The notes below the pieces were generated by a model, which worked only from the letters and a program-made list of their open reading frames with translations, had not been told where the DNA came from and made no database searches. 64,000 nucleotides of DNA from contig NZ_CP163518.1 in NCBI RefSeq assembly GCF_041080625.1, forward strand, positions 620,001 to 684,000. The letters run 5' to 3'. The stretch is from Streptomyces sp. CG1 (GTDB taxonomy: Bacteria > Actinomycetota > Actinomycetes > Streptomycetales > Streptomycetaceae). Positions 52,190 to 61,613 of this stretch are shown one piece after another. The translations under genes and the position numbers were made by a program. Numbering within the stretch: position 1 is the first letter of the stretch; each line of letters opens with the position of its first letter.

Positions 52190-52714
52190 TCAGTAGGCGG
52201 AGTTGACGTTGTCGATGGAGCCGTAGCGGTGGGCGGCGTAGTTGGCGGCCGCGGTGATGTTGGCCACCGGGTCGGTGACGCTCCGAGCCGTGCCGGCCAC
52301 GTGGTAGGCGTTGAAGGTGGGGTCGATGACCTGAAGGAGGCCCTTGGACGGGGTGCCCTGCTTGGCGTTGACGTCCCAGTTGTTCTGGGCGTTGGGGTTG
52401 CCGCCGGACTCGCGCATGATGTTGCGCTTGAGGCCCTCGTAGCTACCCGGAATGCCCTTGGACTTCATGATCTGCAGAGACTGCTTGATCCAGCCGTCGA
52501 GGTTGTTGCCGTGGCCGGTGTGCTGCCGGGAGGTGGTGCGGCCGTGGCTGCCGGAGGCCTTGACCGCGGAGGTGGCATGCACCTGCGTCGCTTCGGCGGC
52601 CTGTGCGTTCGTGGGCATCAGGGTGATTGCGGCGGCTGCGGCACCGGTGGTGGCGATGCCGGTGAGGCCGAGGGTGCGAAGTCGAGCGATGCGGGTGCGG
52701 GTGTTCATGCTCAT
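52190..52714 (-). CDS. secreted SLT-domain lytic transglycosylase
   Basis: This 174-residue protein has a signal peptide (GLTGIATTGAAAAAITLMP, cleaved after AQA) and a C-terminal SLT domain of about 100 residues: LKRNIMRESGGNPNAQNNWD (catalytic Glu in RESGG), SKGLLQVIDPTFNAY and NITAAANYAAHRYG. It cleaves peptidoglycan glycan strands, for remodelling or growth. The small size is typical of actinobacterial SLT proteins. It stands alone. Confidence 0.9.
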   Translation of the reverse strand: MSMNTRTRIARLRTLGLTGIATTGAAAAAITLMPTNAQAAEATQVHATSAVKASGSHGRTTSRQHTGHGNNLDGWIKQSLQIMKSKGIPGSYEGLKRNIMRESGGNPNAQNNWDVNAKQGTPSKGLLQVIDPTFNAYHVAGTARSVTDPVANITAAANYAAHRYGSIDNVNSAY

Positions 52715-53069
52715 GCGAAAGGGACTCTCCGGTGGGGGACGTCGTCATTGCCGGCTGCTGCCGACGGCGGCGTGGGGCGGAGCCCCGCGCTGCGAGCGGG
52801 AGTGGACAGACCTTGCGGTAATCCGAATCCGCTCGGTCCGTCACCGGGCTCCCAGCAACGACAGCAATGATTAGCGGCGGTTCGGCCGGGGCGCAATGAT
52901 GTGACGTACTATGCTACTTCGGATGAATGCCGGAAATAATCCCTTATGACTGGTTTCTTCGCTGTTCAGGGCGTTCTGTTCCTACTACTCGGCTTCGGAT
53001 GTGATTCGGGTCCTATGGGTCGCGTCACTCCCCCAGGGCCCTTGGAAGCCCCTTTTGGACACGTAATGG
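52715..53069. other. intergenic region before a gene remnant
   Basis: It holds the promoter of the minus-strand SLT gene. A frame opening at 52946 (MTGFFAVQGV) runs on into the remnant but its first 40 residues look non-natural. Confidence 0.35.
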
Positions 53070-53377
53070 AGGGCGAAGGAGCGCTCAGCGGCCCGGGTTT
53101 CCACGTCTGGGTCGAGATGCTGCCCCTGGTCGGCATGGCCCCGCGGGCTGTGGCCACCGGTGTCCTGCCCAGCAACCGCCGGGACGGACGCGCCGTCCAC
53201 ATCACCCGCGACGACAGCGCCACAGTCGCCGCCGCAGCCCCCTGGAGCGCCACCGGTATCGCCGAACGCAATAGCTGGTACGACATCACGACCCACACGG
53301 TCCAGCGGCTCACCGGACGGCCGGCCACCCCGATCACCGAGTATTTCGCTGCGCACCGCGCCGAGTTGGCCGGCTGA
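53070..53377 (+). pseudogene. NmrA/NAD(P)-binding protein C-terminal remnant
   Basis: The frame reads VHITRDDSATVAAAAPWSA, then YDITTHTVQRLTGRPATPIT and EYFAAHRAELAG at the stop. The final LTGRPATPITEYFAAHR resembles the C-terminus of NmrA-like or epimerase proteins. The cofactor-binding half is missing. Confidence 0.4.
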
Positions 53378-53426
53378 CCCGGCGTCACGGCCATGCGTTC
53401 CGCCGGGCCGCGGGGCACGACCGGCT

Positions 53427-54662
53427 TCAGACTGCCCGGAGGTCCTGGGGCGTGAACGCGACCGGAAGCCGCACCGGGCCGCGGAGACCGCCGGGCCGCC
53501 AGCGCAGTTCGGTCGGCGGGACGGCCAGGGCCAGGTCGGGAAGGCGGCGCAGCACCGTACCGATGGCGATCTGACCCTCCAGCCGGGCGAGTGGCGCGCC
53601 CAGGCAGTAGTGGATGCCGTGCCCGAAGGCCAGGTGGCCGTTGTCACGCCGGGTGATGTCCAGCCTGTCGGGATCGGGGAACCGCGCCGGATCACGGTCG
53701 GCGATCGCGGACGCGACCAGGACAGTGGCCCCGCGCGGGACGGTCACGCCCGCGATCTCGACGTCTTCGCGTGCGAACCGGGCGATACCCGGGCTGACCG
53801 GGCCGTCGTAACGGAGAAACTCCTCGATCGCGTCCGGTAGCAGCTCCGGATGATCCCGCAGCAGGATCAGCTGGTCGGAGTGGGCGAGCAGCGCGGCGAT
53901 GCCACCGCCGATCAGGTTGACCGTCGTGATGTACCCGGCCACCAGCAGCAGGAAGGTCATGGCGATCAGCTCGTCGTCGTTCAGTCGCTGTTCGTCGTCG
54001 TGTGCGCTGATCAGCGCACTGAGAAGATCGTCCCCCGGCCGGGCGCGCTTGGCTTCAAGGTGCTTCGTCACGTACGCGTGCATGCGTTGCCACGCCTCGT
54101 TGACTACGGCCGGGTCGGGCATCCTCTCCCCGCGCATGAGCATGGCGTCGGTCCACCGCTGGAAGTCGTGCCGGTCGTCCACCGGCACGCCGAGCAGCTC
54201 GCTGATGACGGTGACCGGCAGCGGCAACGCGAAGTCCGCCACGAGATCGGCTCGGCCGGCGGGCACCACCGCGTCGAGCAGGCGGTCGGTGATCTCCTGG
54301 ATACGGGGCCGCAGCTCGGCGACCCGGCGTGCGGTGAACGCCTTCGATACCAGGCGGCGCAGCCGGGTGTGGTCCGGCGGGTCGGAACGCAACATGCTGC
54401 TCGTCATCGATTCACGCTCGAACTCGGGCAGCTGCTCGATGAGGCGGGGATCCGAGGCATCCCGCACATCGCTGCTCAGCCTCGGGTCGGACAGGGCGGC
54501 GAGCCCGTCCTCGTAGCGTGTGACCAGCCAGGTGTCCAGGCCGCCGGCGATGACCGCTCGCCGGACCGGGCCGTCCTCGCGCAGCCGTCGGTAGAGCGGG
54601 AAGGGATCCGCCAGGAAGGCCGGATCGGCGTAAGGAAGAAGGACTGGCCGCTGGCTCATCAT
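53427..54662 (-). CDS. cytochrome P450 with altered I-helix motif
   Basis: This 411-residue P450 resembles CYP107-type enzymes. The heme loop is FGHGIHYCLGAPLAR, and the ExxR is EEFLRY preceded by its conserved Glu. In the I-helix, where AGHETT is usual, it reads AGYITTVN: the Thr is kept, but the His and the acidic residue that helps proton delivery are replaced by Tyr and Ile. Such changes occur in P450s with unusual chemistry. GGGAGG precedes tandem ATGs at 54662 and 54659. It has no ferredoxin neighbour. Confidence 0.92.
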   Translation of the reverse strand: MMSQRPVLLPYADPAFLADPFPLYRRLREDGPVRRAVIAGGLDTWLVTRYEDGLAALSDPRLSSDVRDASDPRLIEQLPEFERESMTSSMLRSDPPDHTRLRRLVSKAFTARRVAELRPRIQEITDRLLDAVVPAGRADLVADFALPLPVTVISELLGVPVDDRHDFQRWTDAMLMRGERMPDPAVVNEAWQRMHAYVTKHLEAKRARPGDDLLSALISAHDDEQRLNDDELIAMTFLLLVAGYITTVNLIGGGIAALLAHSDQLILLRDHPELLPDAIEEFLRYDGPVSPGIARFAREDVEIAGVTVPRGATVLVASAIADRDPARFPDPDRLDITRRDNGHLAFGHGIHYCLGAPLARLEGQIAIGTVLRRLPDLALAVPPTELRWRPGGLRGPVRLPVAFTPQDLRAV

Positions 54663-54802
54663 GCCTCCCAGGGGCAGCATCGACCGCACTCGTCCCTCTG
54701 CTGACATCCAGGGGGCATATACCCAGATTTTCCGATAGTCCAATCGTCATGGCCCAGCTCGTCGAGGGCGACGGGAATCAGCCCGCCTTCGAGCGCGGCC
54801 TG

Positions 54803-55960
54803 TCAGCGGCGCCGGAGGGCGTTGAGCCGGGCGGCCTGGCGGGTCAGGTGGTCGCGTTCGGCGAGGTTGGGTGCCTCCTGGGCGGCCTCGGCGTACAGCT
54901 TCGCCGCCGTGGTCAGGTCGCCGGCGCGCTCGTGGAGGTAGGCCGCCACCGCCGTGTGGCGGGGTAGTGAGTCGTCCAGCTCCGCGAGCGCCGCCAGGCC
55001 GGCGCGTGGGCCGTCGGCCTCGCCTATGGCCACCGCGCGGTTGAGGCGTACGACCGGGCTGCCGGTCAGGCGCGTGAGTTCGTCGTACCACTCGACGATC
55101 TGCACCCAGTCGGTCTCCTCGGCGGTGGGCGCGTCGGCGTGGAGTGCCGCGATGGCGGCCTGGACCTGGAACTCGCCCAGCCGGTCGCGGGCCAGGGCCG
55201 CCTGCAGGATCTCGACGCCCTCGGCGATCGCTTTCGTGTCCCACCGGCCGCGGTCCTGCTCGGCCAGCGGCACCAGACTGCCGTCGGGCGCGGCACGGGC
55301 GGCGCGCCGGGCGTGGTGGAGCAGCATGAGGGCAAGCAGCCCGGCCACCTCGGGGTGGTCGATCGCGGCCGCGAGCTGCCGGGTGAGCCGGATGGCCTCG
55401 GCGGCGAGGTCGACGTCCCCGGAGTAGCCCTCGTTGAAGACCAGGTAGAGGACGCGCAGCACGGTCGCGACGTCGCCGGGCTGGTCGAACCGCACGCCGG
55501 AGACCGTGCGCTTGGCCCGGCTGATGCGCTGCGCCATGGTCGCCTCCGGCACCAGGTAGGCCTGGGCGATCTGGCGGGTGGTCAGCCCGCCGACGGCGCG
55601 CAGCGTGAGCGCGACCGCGGACGCCGGCGTCAGTGACGGGTGAGCGCACAGGAAGTAGAGCTGGAGCGTGTCGTCCACCGCGGGCGGGGGACCGGGCGCC
55701 GGCTCCTCGTCGACGAGGTCCTCACGCCGGCGGCGGGCGGCGTCCGCCCGGGTCGCGTCGAGGAACCGGCGCCAGGCCACGGTGACCAGCCAGCCCCTCG
55801 CATCCCGCGGCGGGTCGGCCGGCCAGACGCGGACCGCCTCGACCAGCGCGTCCTGTACGGCGTCCTCGGCCGCCGCGAAGTCGGCCCCGCGGCGGACGAG
55901 GATCCCGAGGACGCTCGGTGTGAGGCTCCGGAGCAGGGCCTCATCCATCGGCGGGGTCAC
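54803..55960 (-). CDS. ECF42-type RNA polymerase sigma factor (SigJ/DUF6596-like)
   Basis: This protein of about 385 residues has an N-terminal sigma-70 region 2 (DFAAAEDAVQDALVEAVRVW), region 4 with the HTH GGLTTRQIAQAYLVPEATMA, and a long C-terminal TPR-like domain of about 200 residues ending ARLNALRRR. That extension defines the ECF42 group. GTG 55960 overlaps the stop of the DGPF gene, the usual partner. In these sigma factors the C-terminal domain, not an anti-sigma factor, controls activity. Confidence 0.93.
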   Translation of the reverse strand: MTPPMDEALLRSLTPSVLGILVRRGADFAAAEDAVQDALVEAVRVWPADPPRDARGWLVTVAWRRFLDATRADAARRRREDLVDEEPAPGPPPAVDDTLQLYFLCAHPSLTPASAVALTLRAVGGLTTRQIAQAYLVPEATMAQRISRAKRTVSGVRFDQPGDVATVLRVLYLVFNEGYSGDVDLAAEAIRLTRQLAAAIDHPEVAGLLALMLLHHARRAARAAPDGSLVPLAEQDRGRWDTKAIAEGVEILQAALARDRLGEFQVQAAIAALHADAPTAEETDWVQIVEWYDELTRLTGSPVVRLNRAVAIGEADGPRAGLAALAELDDSLPRHTAVAAYLHERAGDLTTAAKLYAEAAQEAPNLAERDHLTRQAARLNALRRR

Positions 55961-56364
55961 TCCGTGATCGTGGGCCGGCAGCCCAGGAACGGGCGCACCT
56001 CCAGCCACTCGTGGATCGGCTTCCCGCCCGACCCGGGGGCGGCCGACAGTTCCCCGGCCAGCTCGACGGCGCGCTCGTGGGTGTCGACGTCGATCACCAT
56101 CCAGCCGGCGATGAGGTCCTTGGTCTCGGCGAACGGGCCGTCGGTGACCGGCGGGCGCCCCTCACCGTCGTACCGGACCCACGTCCCCTCGGGGGCCAGC
56201 GCCTGGCCGTCGACGAACTCTCCGGTCTTCTCGAGCCGGGCCGCGAAGTCGTTCATGTACTGCACGTGCGCCGAGATCTCCTCCGGCGTCCACTGGTCCA
56301 TGGGCACGTCATTGATGGGAGCCGGGGCGCCGCGGTAGTGCTTGAGCAGCAAGTACTTGGCCAT
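55957..56364 (-). CDS. DGPF/YCII-domain protein, partner of ECF42 sigma
   Basis: This 135-residue protein has the DGPF signature in PPVTDGPFAETKDLIAGW and a YCII-like ferredoxin fold. DGPF genes are typically both co-transcribed with and activated by the ECF42 sigma factor. The molecular function is not known. The gene overlaps the sigma start by 4 bases. Confidence 0.93.
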   Translation of the reverse strand: MAKYLLLKHYRGAPAPINDVPMDQWTPEEISAHVQYMNDFAARLEKTGEFVDGQALAPEGTWVRYDGEGRPPVTDGPFAETKDLIAGWMVIDVDTHERAVELAGELSAAPGSGGKPIHEWLEVRPFLGCRPTITE

Positions 56365-56564
56365 CGTGGTTCTCCTCGGTGCTGGTGCGACCCATTGTGG
56401 TCGCGTTCACCACGGGGACGGAGCCGGCCACGGATTCTCGACATCACCGTCGGAAGTTTTTTGGGTTCTCGTGGACAAGCCCCCATCGTTCGACATGGGA
56501 GTATGAGCGTTCGGCTTGGCGAACAGAAGCGCTTCACAGCGATCCGATCAGCAAAGGACCGACG

Positions 56565-57527
56565 ATGAATGACGTCCTGCCCTCCGCCGTGGAAGCCATC
56601 GGGGCGACCCCGCTGGTGCGGCTCGACCGGATCACCAGCGGGCTCGACGGGACCGTCCTGGCCAAGCTCGACTACCTCAACCCGGGCGGGTCCAAGAAGG
56701 ACCGCGCCGCGAAGGGGATCATCGAGGAGGCCGAACGCTCCGGACTGCTCGAGCCCGGACAACCCGTCGTCGAGCTGACCAGCGGCAACATGGGCACCGG
56801 ACTGGCCATCGTGTGCGCCGTCAAGGGCTATCCGTTCATCGCGGTGATGTCCAGGGGGAACTCACCGGAACGAGCCCGGATGATGGCCGCGCTCGGCGCC
56901 GAGGTGGTCCTCATCGACCAGATGCCCGGCTCCTCACCAGGGCAGGTCTCCGGCGGAGACCTGGAACTCGTCGACGCCGCCGCGCAGGAGATCACCCGGA
57001 GCCGCGGCGCGTTCCGCGCCGACCAGTTCCACCGCGACGGCAACTGGCTCGCCCACTACCACGGCACAGGCCAGGAACTGTGGCAACAGACGGGCGGCGC
57101 CCTTGACGGCTTCGTCGACTTCCTCGGCTCCGGCGGGACGTACGCGGGCGTCACCAAAGCCCTCAAGGAACACAATCCGGCCGCGCGCTGCTACGCCGTC
57201 GAACCGGCCGGCGCCGCGGTCGTGGCCGGCCGACCCCTCACCCGCCCCGATCACCCGATTCAGGGAGGCGGCTACGCCATGAGCGACCTGGACTTCCTGG
57301 CCGGTGTGCCGATCGACGGCTTCGTCCAGGTCACCGGCGACGAGGCGAGAAGCGCCGCCCGTCAACTGGCCACCCGGGAAGGCATCTTCGGCGGCTACTC
57401 CTCCGGTGCCAACCTCGCCGCGGCCCTGAAACTGCTCGACGGCCGGATGCGCGGAAAGACCCTCGCCATCATCATCTGCGACTCCGGGCTCAAATACCTC
57501 TCCACCGACCTGTGGGCCGACGTCTGA
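56565..57527 (+). CDS. PLP-dependent cysteine-synthase-family enzyme
   Basis: This 320-residue protein has the PLP-binding NPGGSKKDRAA (Lys near residue 47), the SGNMGTGLA substrate loop near residue 75 and GSGGTYAG as phosphate loop. The family includes O-acetylserine sulfhydrylase, cystathionine beta-synthase and natural-product variants that join other nucleophiles to serine derivatives. The GSKKDR form differs from the usual GSVKDR. No serine acetyltransferase gene is adjacent, so a specialised role is possible. The long upstream frame is ignored because the ATG at 56565 starts the family alignment. Confidence 0.9.
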   Translation: MNDVLPSAVEAIGATPLVRLDRITSGLDGTVLAKLDYLNPGGSKKDRAAKGIIEEAERSGLLEPGQPVVELTSGNMGTGLAIVCAVKGYPFIAVMSRGNSPERARMMAALGAEVVLIDQMPGSSPGQVSGGDLELVDAAAQEITRSRGAFRADQFHRDGNWLAHYHGTGQELWQQTGGALDGFVDFLGSGGTYAGVTKALKEHNPAARCYAVEPAGAAVVAGRPLTRPDHPIQGGGYAMSDLDFLAGVPIDGFVQVTGDEARSAARQLATREGIFGGYSSGANLAAALKLLDGRMRGKTLAIIICDSGLKYLSTDLWADV

Positions 57528-57562
57528 GACACCACAACCCGGTGAACCACATCCCTCGTGGC

Positions 57563-58684
57563 TCACATGGTCGCCCAGGTGGGCGCCGGTGTCGTTGCCT
57601 TCGGCTCGGCGCGGCGGCGGGCGGTACGGTCCAGTGCGTACTGGGCGGTGAGGCAGGCGGCAGTCCAGCAGGCGAGGAGGGCGAGTCCGGCTGCGAGGTG
57701 TGCTTCGTGGAAGTACGACGCTCCGCGCAGGGCGCGGACGGCGATGCCGGGTGGCATGGCGTAGGCGAGGGGGGCCAGCCAGGCTGGCAGGTACTGCGGG
57801 GGCAGGATGCCGCCGCTGGACGCGTTGCCGAGGATGAGCAGGGCGATGGAGGCCAGCGGGACCCCAGCGGGTCCGCACGCGCGCATGATCAAGCCGGCGG
57901 AGGCGGCCAGGGCGAAGGCGAGCAGGGCGGTCACGGCCGCGACGGTGGCGAAAGGGGCAGGGATCGCGTCGAGGCCGAGGCAGGCGATGGCGGCCACGGT
58001 CACACCGGAGGCGACGGCGAAGGCGGCCATGCCGGCGATGCGTGCGGTGAGGGCCATACGGGGGGCGATCTGGTACGAGGACACGGCGAACAGGTAGCCG
58101 GCCAGGACGATTCCGAAGCAGGAGTAGAAGATCGACAGTCCGCGGGAGTCTTCGGGAGTCAGCGGTACGACATCGGTCACGGGGATCGGGTGGCCGAGCG
58201 CGGCGGTCAGTGTGCCCTGGACCGATCCGGTGGCGGAGGGGCCCTGGGCGCCGGCCACCAAGAGCTTCAGGTGCTGGTGTGCGTCGGCGACGAGGGCGGC
58301 GGGAACCTCGTCATGTCTGATCGCGGTGCGGGCGGCCGCCGCCGTGGGGTAGCGGTGGAAGGTCATGGCCTGGCGGTCGAGGTCGTTTATCTCGAGTTCG
58401 ACGCGGGCTGCGGCGCTGTCGGACGCGGCTATGCCCAGGGGTAGCCCGTGGGAGGCGGGGGCGTGGAACGCCGCCAGGAAGACGGCGATGAACGCAGCGC
58501 CGACGAGCAGCGAGGTGATCACCGGGACGGTGATCGCTTTCAGGGGTGGGGCACCGGAGGCGAGGACCGGGGCAGGTATTCCGTGTTCGGTGTCGTCCAG
58601 GTGGTGGGGCTGCCGCTCGGCGTGGGCCGCGCGGTGGCGCGGCCGGCTGGGCTCAACGGCTGTCGGGGAGTTCGAGGAGGGCAT
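57563..58684 (-). CDS. ABC-2/YhgE-like membrane protein
   Basis: This 373-residue protein has one N-terminal membrane segment (VPVITSLLVGAAFIAVFLAA), a soluble loop of about 130 residues and five or more C-terminal membrane helices (from about residue 190). This layout is like DUF3533/YhgE-Pip and ABC-2 permease proteins. No ATPase gene is adjacent. The role is unknown, perhaps export or membrane stress. Confidence 0.75.
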   Translation of the reverse strand: MPSSNSPTAVEPSRPRHRAAHAERQPHHLDDTEHGIPAPVLASGAPPLKAITVPVITSLLVGAAFIAVFLAAFHAPASHGLPLGIAASDSAAARVELEINDLDRQAMTFHRYPTAAAARTAIRHDEVPAALVADAHQHLKLLVAGAQGPSATGSVQGTLTAALGHPIPVTDVVPLTPEDSRGLSIFYSCFGIVLAGYLFAVSSYQIAPRMALTARIAGMAAFAVASGVTVAAIACLGLDAIPAPFATVAAVTALLAFALAASAGLIMRACGPAGVPLASIALLILGNASSGGILPPQYLPAWLAPLAYAMPPGIAVRALRGASYFHEAHLAAGLALLACWTAACLTAQYALDRTARRRAEPKATTPAPTWATM

Positions 58685-58828
58685 GGTCTCTTCCTGTCGA
58701 CGTCGACTGGGTCGACCGGGTGGTCGCGTGGGTGGTGGCGTGGGTGGTCGCGGAAACCGGCGCGGGCCGCGGCCGGCGGATGCCGGTCTCCGCAGCAGTG
58801 CATGGGGACTTGGGACGCTCGGGATGAT

Positions 58829-59614
58829 CTAGAAGAAGCCGCCGTCGACGGGGAGGGTGCGGCCGGTGAGGTAGGCGGCGTCGTCGGAGGCGAGGAAGGC
58901 GTATCCGGCGGCGACTTCCCGTGGCTCGGCGAGGCGGCCGAGCGCGCCGTGGACCTCGAGCCACTGGGACAGGGGCATGGTGCCGCGGAGTGTGGGGTGC
59001 TGGTAGCCGGGGGCGTGCTCGGCGGCCATGTCGGTCGCGGTGCCGCCCGGGGCGATGGCGTTGATGGTGATGCCGCGCTGTCCGAGTTCGGCGGACAGGT
59101 TGAGGACCATCGCCTCCACCGCCGCCTTGGACGCCGCGTACAGAGTGTGGCCGAAGACCGCGCGTGAAGCGCTGACGGACGAGGTGAGCACGATCCTGCC
59201 GCCGGCGTCCATGTGGGCGGCCGCGTGTTGGGCGGCGAACAGCTGACCGCGCGTGTTGACGGCGAAGACACGGTCGAAGTCGGCCGGAGTGATGTTCTCC
59301 AGCGCGTCGAAGTGCTCGACGCCCGCGCACGAGGCCAGCACGTCGAGCCGGCCGAACTGGTCCATGGTGCGCTCGAACAGGGCCTTGGTCCGGTCGGGGT
59401 CGGCGACGTCGGCACGCAGCGCGACGGCGCGGGCCCCCTCGGCGCTGAGCGCGGAGACGACTGCCTGTGCCGCCTGCTCGTTGCCCCGGTAGCCGATCAC
59501 GACGGCGGCTCCCTCGGCGGCCAGCCGCATGGCGACCGCCGCGCCGATACCCCTGCTGCCGCCGGTGACGACGGCGACCTTGCCTGTGAATCGCGAGCAG
59601 TGCCCTGCGGTCAT
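58829..59614 (-). CDS. SDR-family oxidoreductase (FabG-like)
   Basis: This 261-residue SDR has TGGSRGIG (cofactor loop), the catalytic Ser in LTSSVS and YAASK, and ends LTGRTLPVDGGFF. GGAAGGAACA precedes the ATG at 59614. It is divergent from a TetR regulator, a common pairing. The substrate is unknown. Cofactor position 2 is compatible with NADP. Confidence 0.9.
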   Translation of the reverse strand: MTAGHCSRFTGKVAVVTGGSRGIGAAVAMRLAAEGAAVVIGYRGNEQAAQAVVSALSAEGARAVALRADVADPDRTKALFERTMDQFGRLDVLASCAGVEHFDALENITPADFDRVFAVNTRGQLFAAQHAAAHMDAGGRIVLTSSVSASRAVFGHTLYAASKAAVEAMVLNLSAELGQRGITINAIAPGGTATDMAAEHAPGYQHPTLRGTMPLSQWLEVHGALGRLAEPREVAAGYAFLASDDAAYLTGRTLPVDGGFF

Positions 59615-59767
59615 CGGATGTGTTCCTTCCACTGGTGGGTGCGCCGCGCGCCGGCATCCACCGGGTACCGATGTGCACCGCGTAGGCGTGGCTGTGGCAG
59701 CGGGCGCCACGGCTCCGCTGTGGCGACATGGCGAGGCTAACATTAACCGCAGGGATTCCTTCACTTA

Positions 59768-59789
59768 CGAGAGGTGTCGTAGTCTCTCG
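59768..59789. promoter_or_regulatory. inverted repeat upstream of tetR gene
   Basis: CGAGAG-N10-CTCTCG (59768-59789) lies between the SDR and TetR starts, 35 bases before the GTG at 59824. It is a candidate TetR operator; the long spacer makes it weaker than the other sites in this window. Confidence 0.4.
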
Positions 59790-59823
59790 GCCGGCAGGCC
59801 ACGACGACGGCAGGGGTGAACCA

Positions 59824-60513
59824 GTGACCGCCCGACCGACCCAAGGGCGCGCGACAGCGCGGTTGCGTACCGACGCGGCTCGCAACCGTGCCCAGATTCT
59901 GAGTGCCGCCCGCAGCGCCTTCCTGGCGGCGGGGACCGCTGTTCCGCTGGAAGAGATCGCCCGTCGCGCAGGCGTGAACATCGCGACTCTCTACCGGCGC
60001 TTCCCCAACCGCGAGGCACTGATCGCGCAGGTCGTCGTCGACGGATTCGGCATCGTGCTGGACGCCGCCCGAGCGGCGGCGACTTCAGCGCGGACGGATC
60101 CACCCGCGGCCGTCCAGACGTTCCTGCAGAGCGTGGTCGACAGCCGGGACATGCTGGTTCTGCCCCTGATCGGCGGCCCCCAGACCGACGCGCCGGAGGC
60201 GCGCGAGCTGCAACGGGACATCGCCGCCGCCCTGGAAGAGGTCCTCGAGCAGGGGCGCCGGCACCATGTGATCCGTGCGGACGTGACCGCAGTGGACCTG
60301 ATCACCACCGCCGCGCTGCTGTGCCGCCCCCTCCCCCACCTTCCGCCCCAACAGGCCGCCGCACTGACCGCACGCCACCTCGGCGTCTTCCTCGACGGCC
60401 TGCGTCCCGACCACTCCGTCACCCTGCCCCCACCCCCGAGCCACCAAGAAATGGCCGACCATCTCCTCACGGGCCCCGCCGAGGCCGCCCGGGGCCGCAA
60501 CGAGCGGGACTGA
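59824..60513 (+). CDS. TetR-family transcriptional regulator
   Basis: This protein of about 229 residues has the HTH VPLEEIARRAGVNIATLYRR (about residues 41-60) and a C-terminal domain of the AcrR-like type. The GTG at 59824 is preferred; the frame extends upstream but that part is not protein-like. It probably represses the divergent SDR gene. Confidence 0.87.
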   Translation: MTARPTQGRATARLRTDAARNRAQILSAARSAFLAAGTAVPLEEIARRAGVNIATLYRRFPNREALIAQVVVDGFGIVLDAARAAATSARTDPPAAVQTFLQSVVDSRDMLVLPLIGGPQTDAPEARELQRDIAAALEEVLEQGRRHHVIRADVTAVDLITTAALLCRPLPHLPPQQAAALTARHLGVFLDGLRPDHSVTLPPPPSHQEMADHLLTGPAEAARGRNERD

Positions 60514-60544
60514 CAGGAGGAGACAGCCGCAGCCCGGACATGCG

Positions 60545-61366
60545 TCACGGCGCCATGCTGGACTCCGGGGCCGGCGCAGCGTCCTTCCAGACGGTGTCGA
60601 AAGCCAGCCGCAGGCAGCCGGCGAGGGCCGGGTGCTCGATGAAGAGTGTGGTGGTGGAGCCCGCGCCGGCCACCGGGTCGGGCATGTCGCACAGGACGAG
60701 CGAGGCGTCGGCAATGACGAGTTTCAGGGGCAGTTCGGGGGCGAAGCGGGCCTCTTCCCCAGCGGCGGCAAAGCGCCGTACGTGCTCGACCGTCTCGGGG
60801 TCGTCCAGGGCGACGTCGAGGTAGAGCGCTCGGACGGTGCCGCCCGCCCGGTGAAGCCGGTGGACCACCGCGAGGCCCTCCGTGTTCTCGGCGGGGGCGA
60901 CGAACGGCGGCTTGCAGAACGTGAGCAGTTCGTGCCGCGCCTGCCGCTGGATGTCGGCGAAGCGCTCGGAGATCGCCTTGGGGTCGCGCAGGATCTCGAT
61001 GTAGTCCAGCGGATCGGTGTGTTCCCGCCCCTGGGACCAGAGCGGCTGCAGGACACCGGCCAGCTCCTGCGAGACCCGCTCCAGGCGGTCGACGGACTCC
61101 CGTTGCACGGTCATCAGCCGGGCGAGGGCCAACTCGGGCGTGACGGCGGAGTATGTGGCCACCCGTCCCGCGTGAGCGGTGACCAACTGCCGCCGTACGA
61201 GCGCGTCCAGCACGTCGTACACACGTTGGCGCGGCACGTCGGCCTCCCGTGCCACCTCGGCCGCCGTATAGGAACCACGCCTGATGAGCGACAGGTAGAC
61301 CCGGGCCTCGTACCGGGGCAGCCCAAGTGACATGAGGTCGTTGATGGTTCCATCTTCCAGCTCCAT
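60545..61366 (-). CDS. TrmB-family transcriptional regulator
   Basis: This 273-residue protein has an N-terminal winged HTH (AEVAREADVPRQRVYDVLDA, about residues 35-54) of the TrmB type, a coiled coil, then a ligand domain of the phospholipase-D-like group. TrmB proteins bind sugars in archaea; in actinobacteria their ligands are mostly unknown. It is divergent from the S53-like protease. The ATG at 61366 starts MELEDGTIND; the upstream open frame is not family-like. Confidence 0.85.
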   Translation of the reverse strand: MELEDGTINDLMSLGLPRYEARVYLSLIRRGSYTAAEVAREADVPRQRVYDVLDALVRRQLVTAHAGRVATYSAVTPELALARLMTVQRESVDRLERVSQELAGVLQPLWSQGREHTDPLDYIEILRDPKAISERFADIQRQARHELLTFCKPPFVAPAENTEGLAVVHRLHRAGGTVRALYLDVALDDPETVEHVRRFAAAGEEARFAPELPLKLVIADASLVLCDMPDPVAGAGSTTTLFIEHPALAGCLRLAFDTVWKDAAPAPESSMAP

Positions 61367-61613
61367 GGCTGCACAAGGTATATGCCCGCGCTGAGAAGTT
61401 GGAGGCAAAGTTTTTACAACTGCCTCTGTTCTCTTCGGCAAACAGTCAATAGCCTCGTCCATAGCCACCACTGACCGTGGTGGCAGCAACCAGCAGTATG
61501 CCCGGAAGCAGGTTCCGCACGGCCACCCCCAACGGAAAGCGCTTGTCATGTACGTGGCATCGCCGCCCGGCCGCCGTCGTGGAGCCACCCATCCCCCCAC
61601 GGAGGGCAGTTCA

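Noticed and set aside
52946..53070. Apparent signal peptide (GVLFLLLGFGC) before the NmrA-like remnant
   Set aside because: It looks like a lipoprotein signal, but what follows is the C-terminus of a cytoplasmic NAD(P)-binding protein, so the join is accidental.
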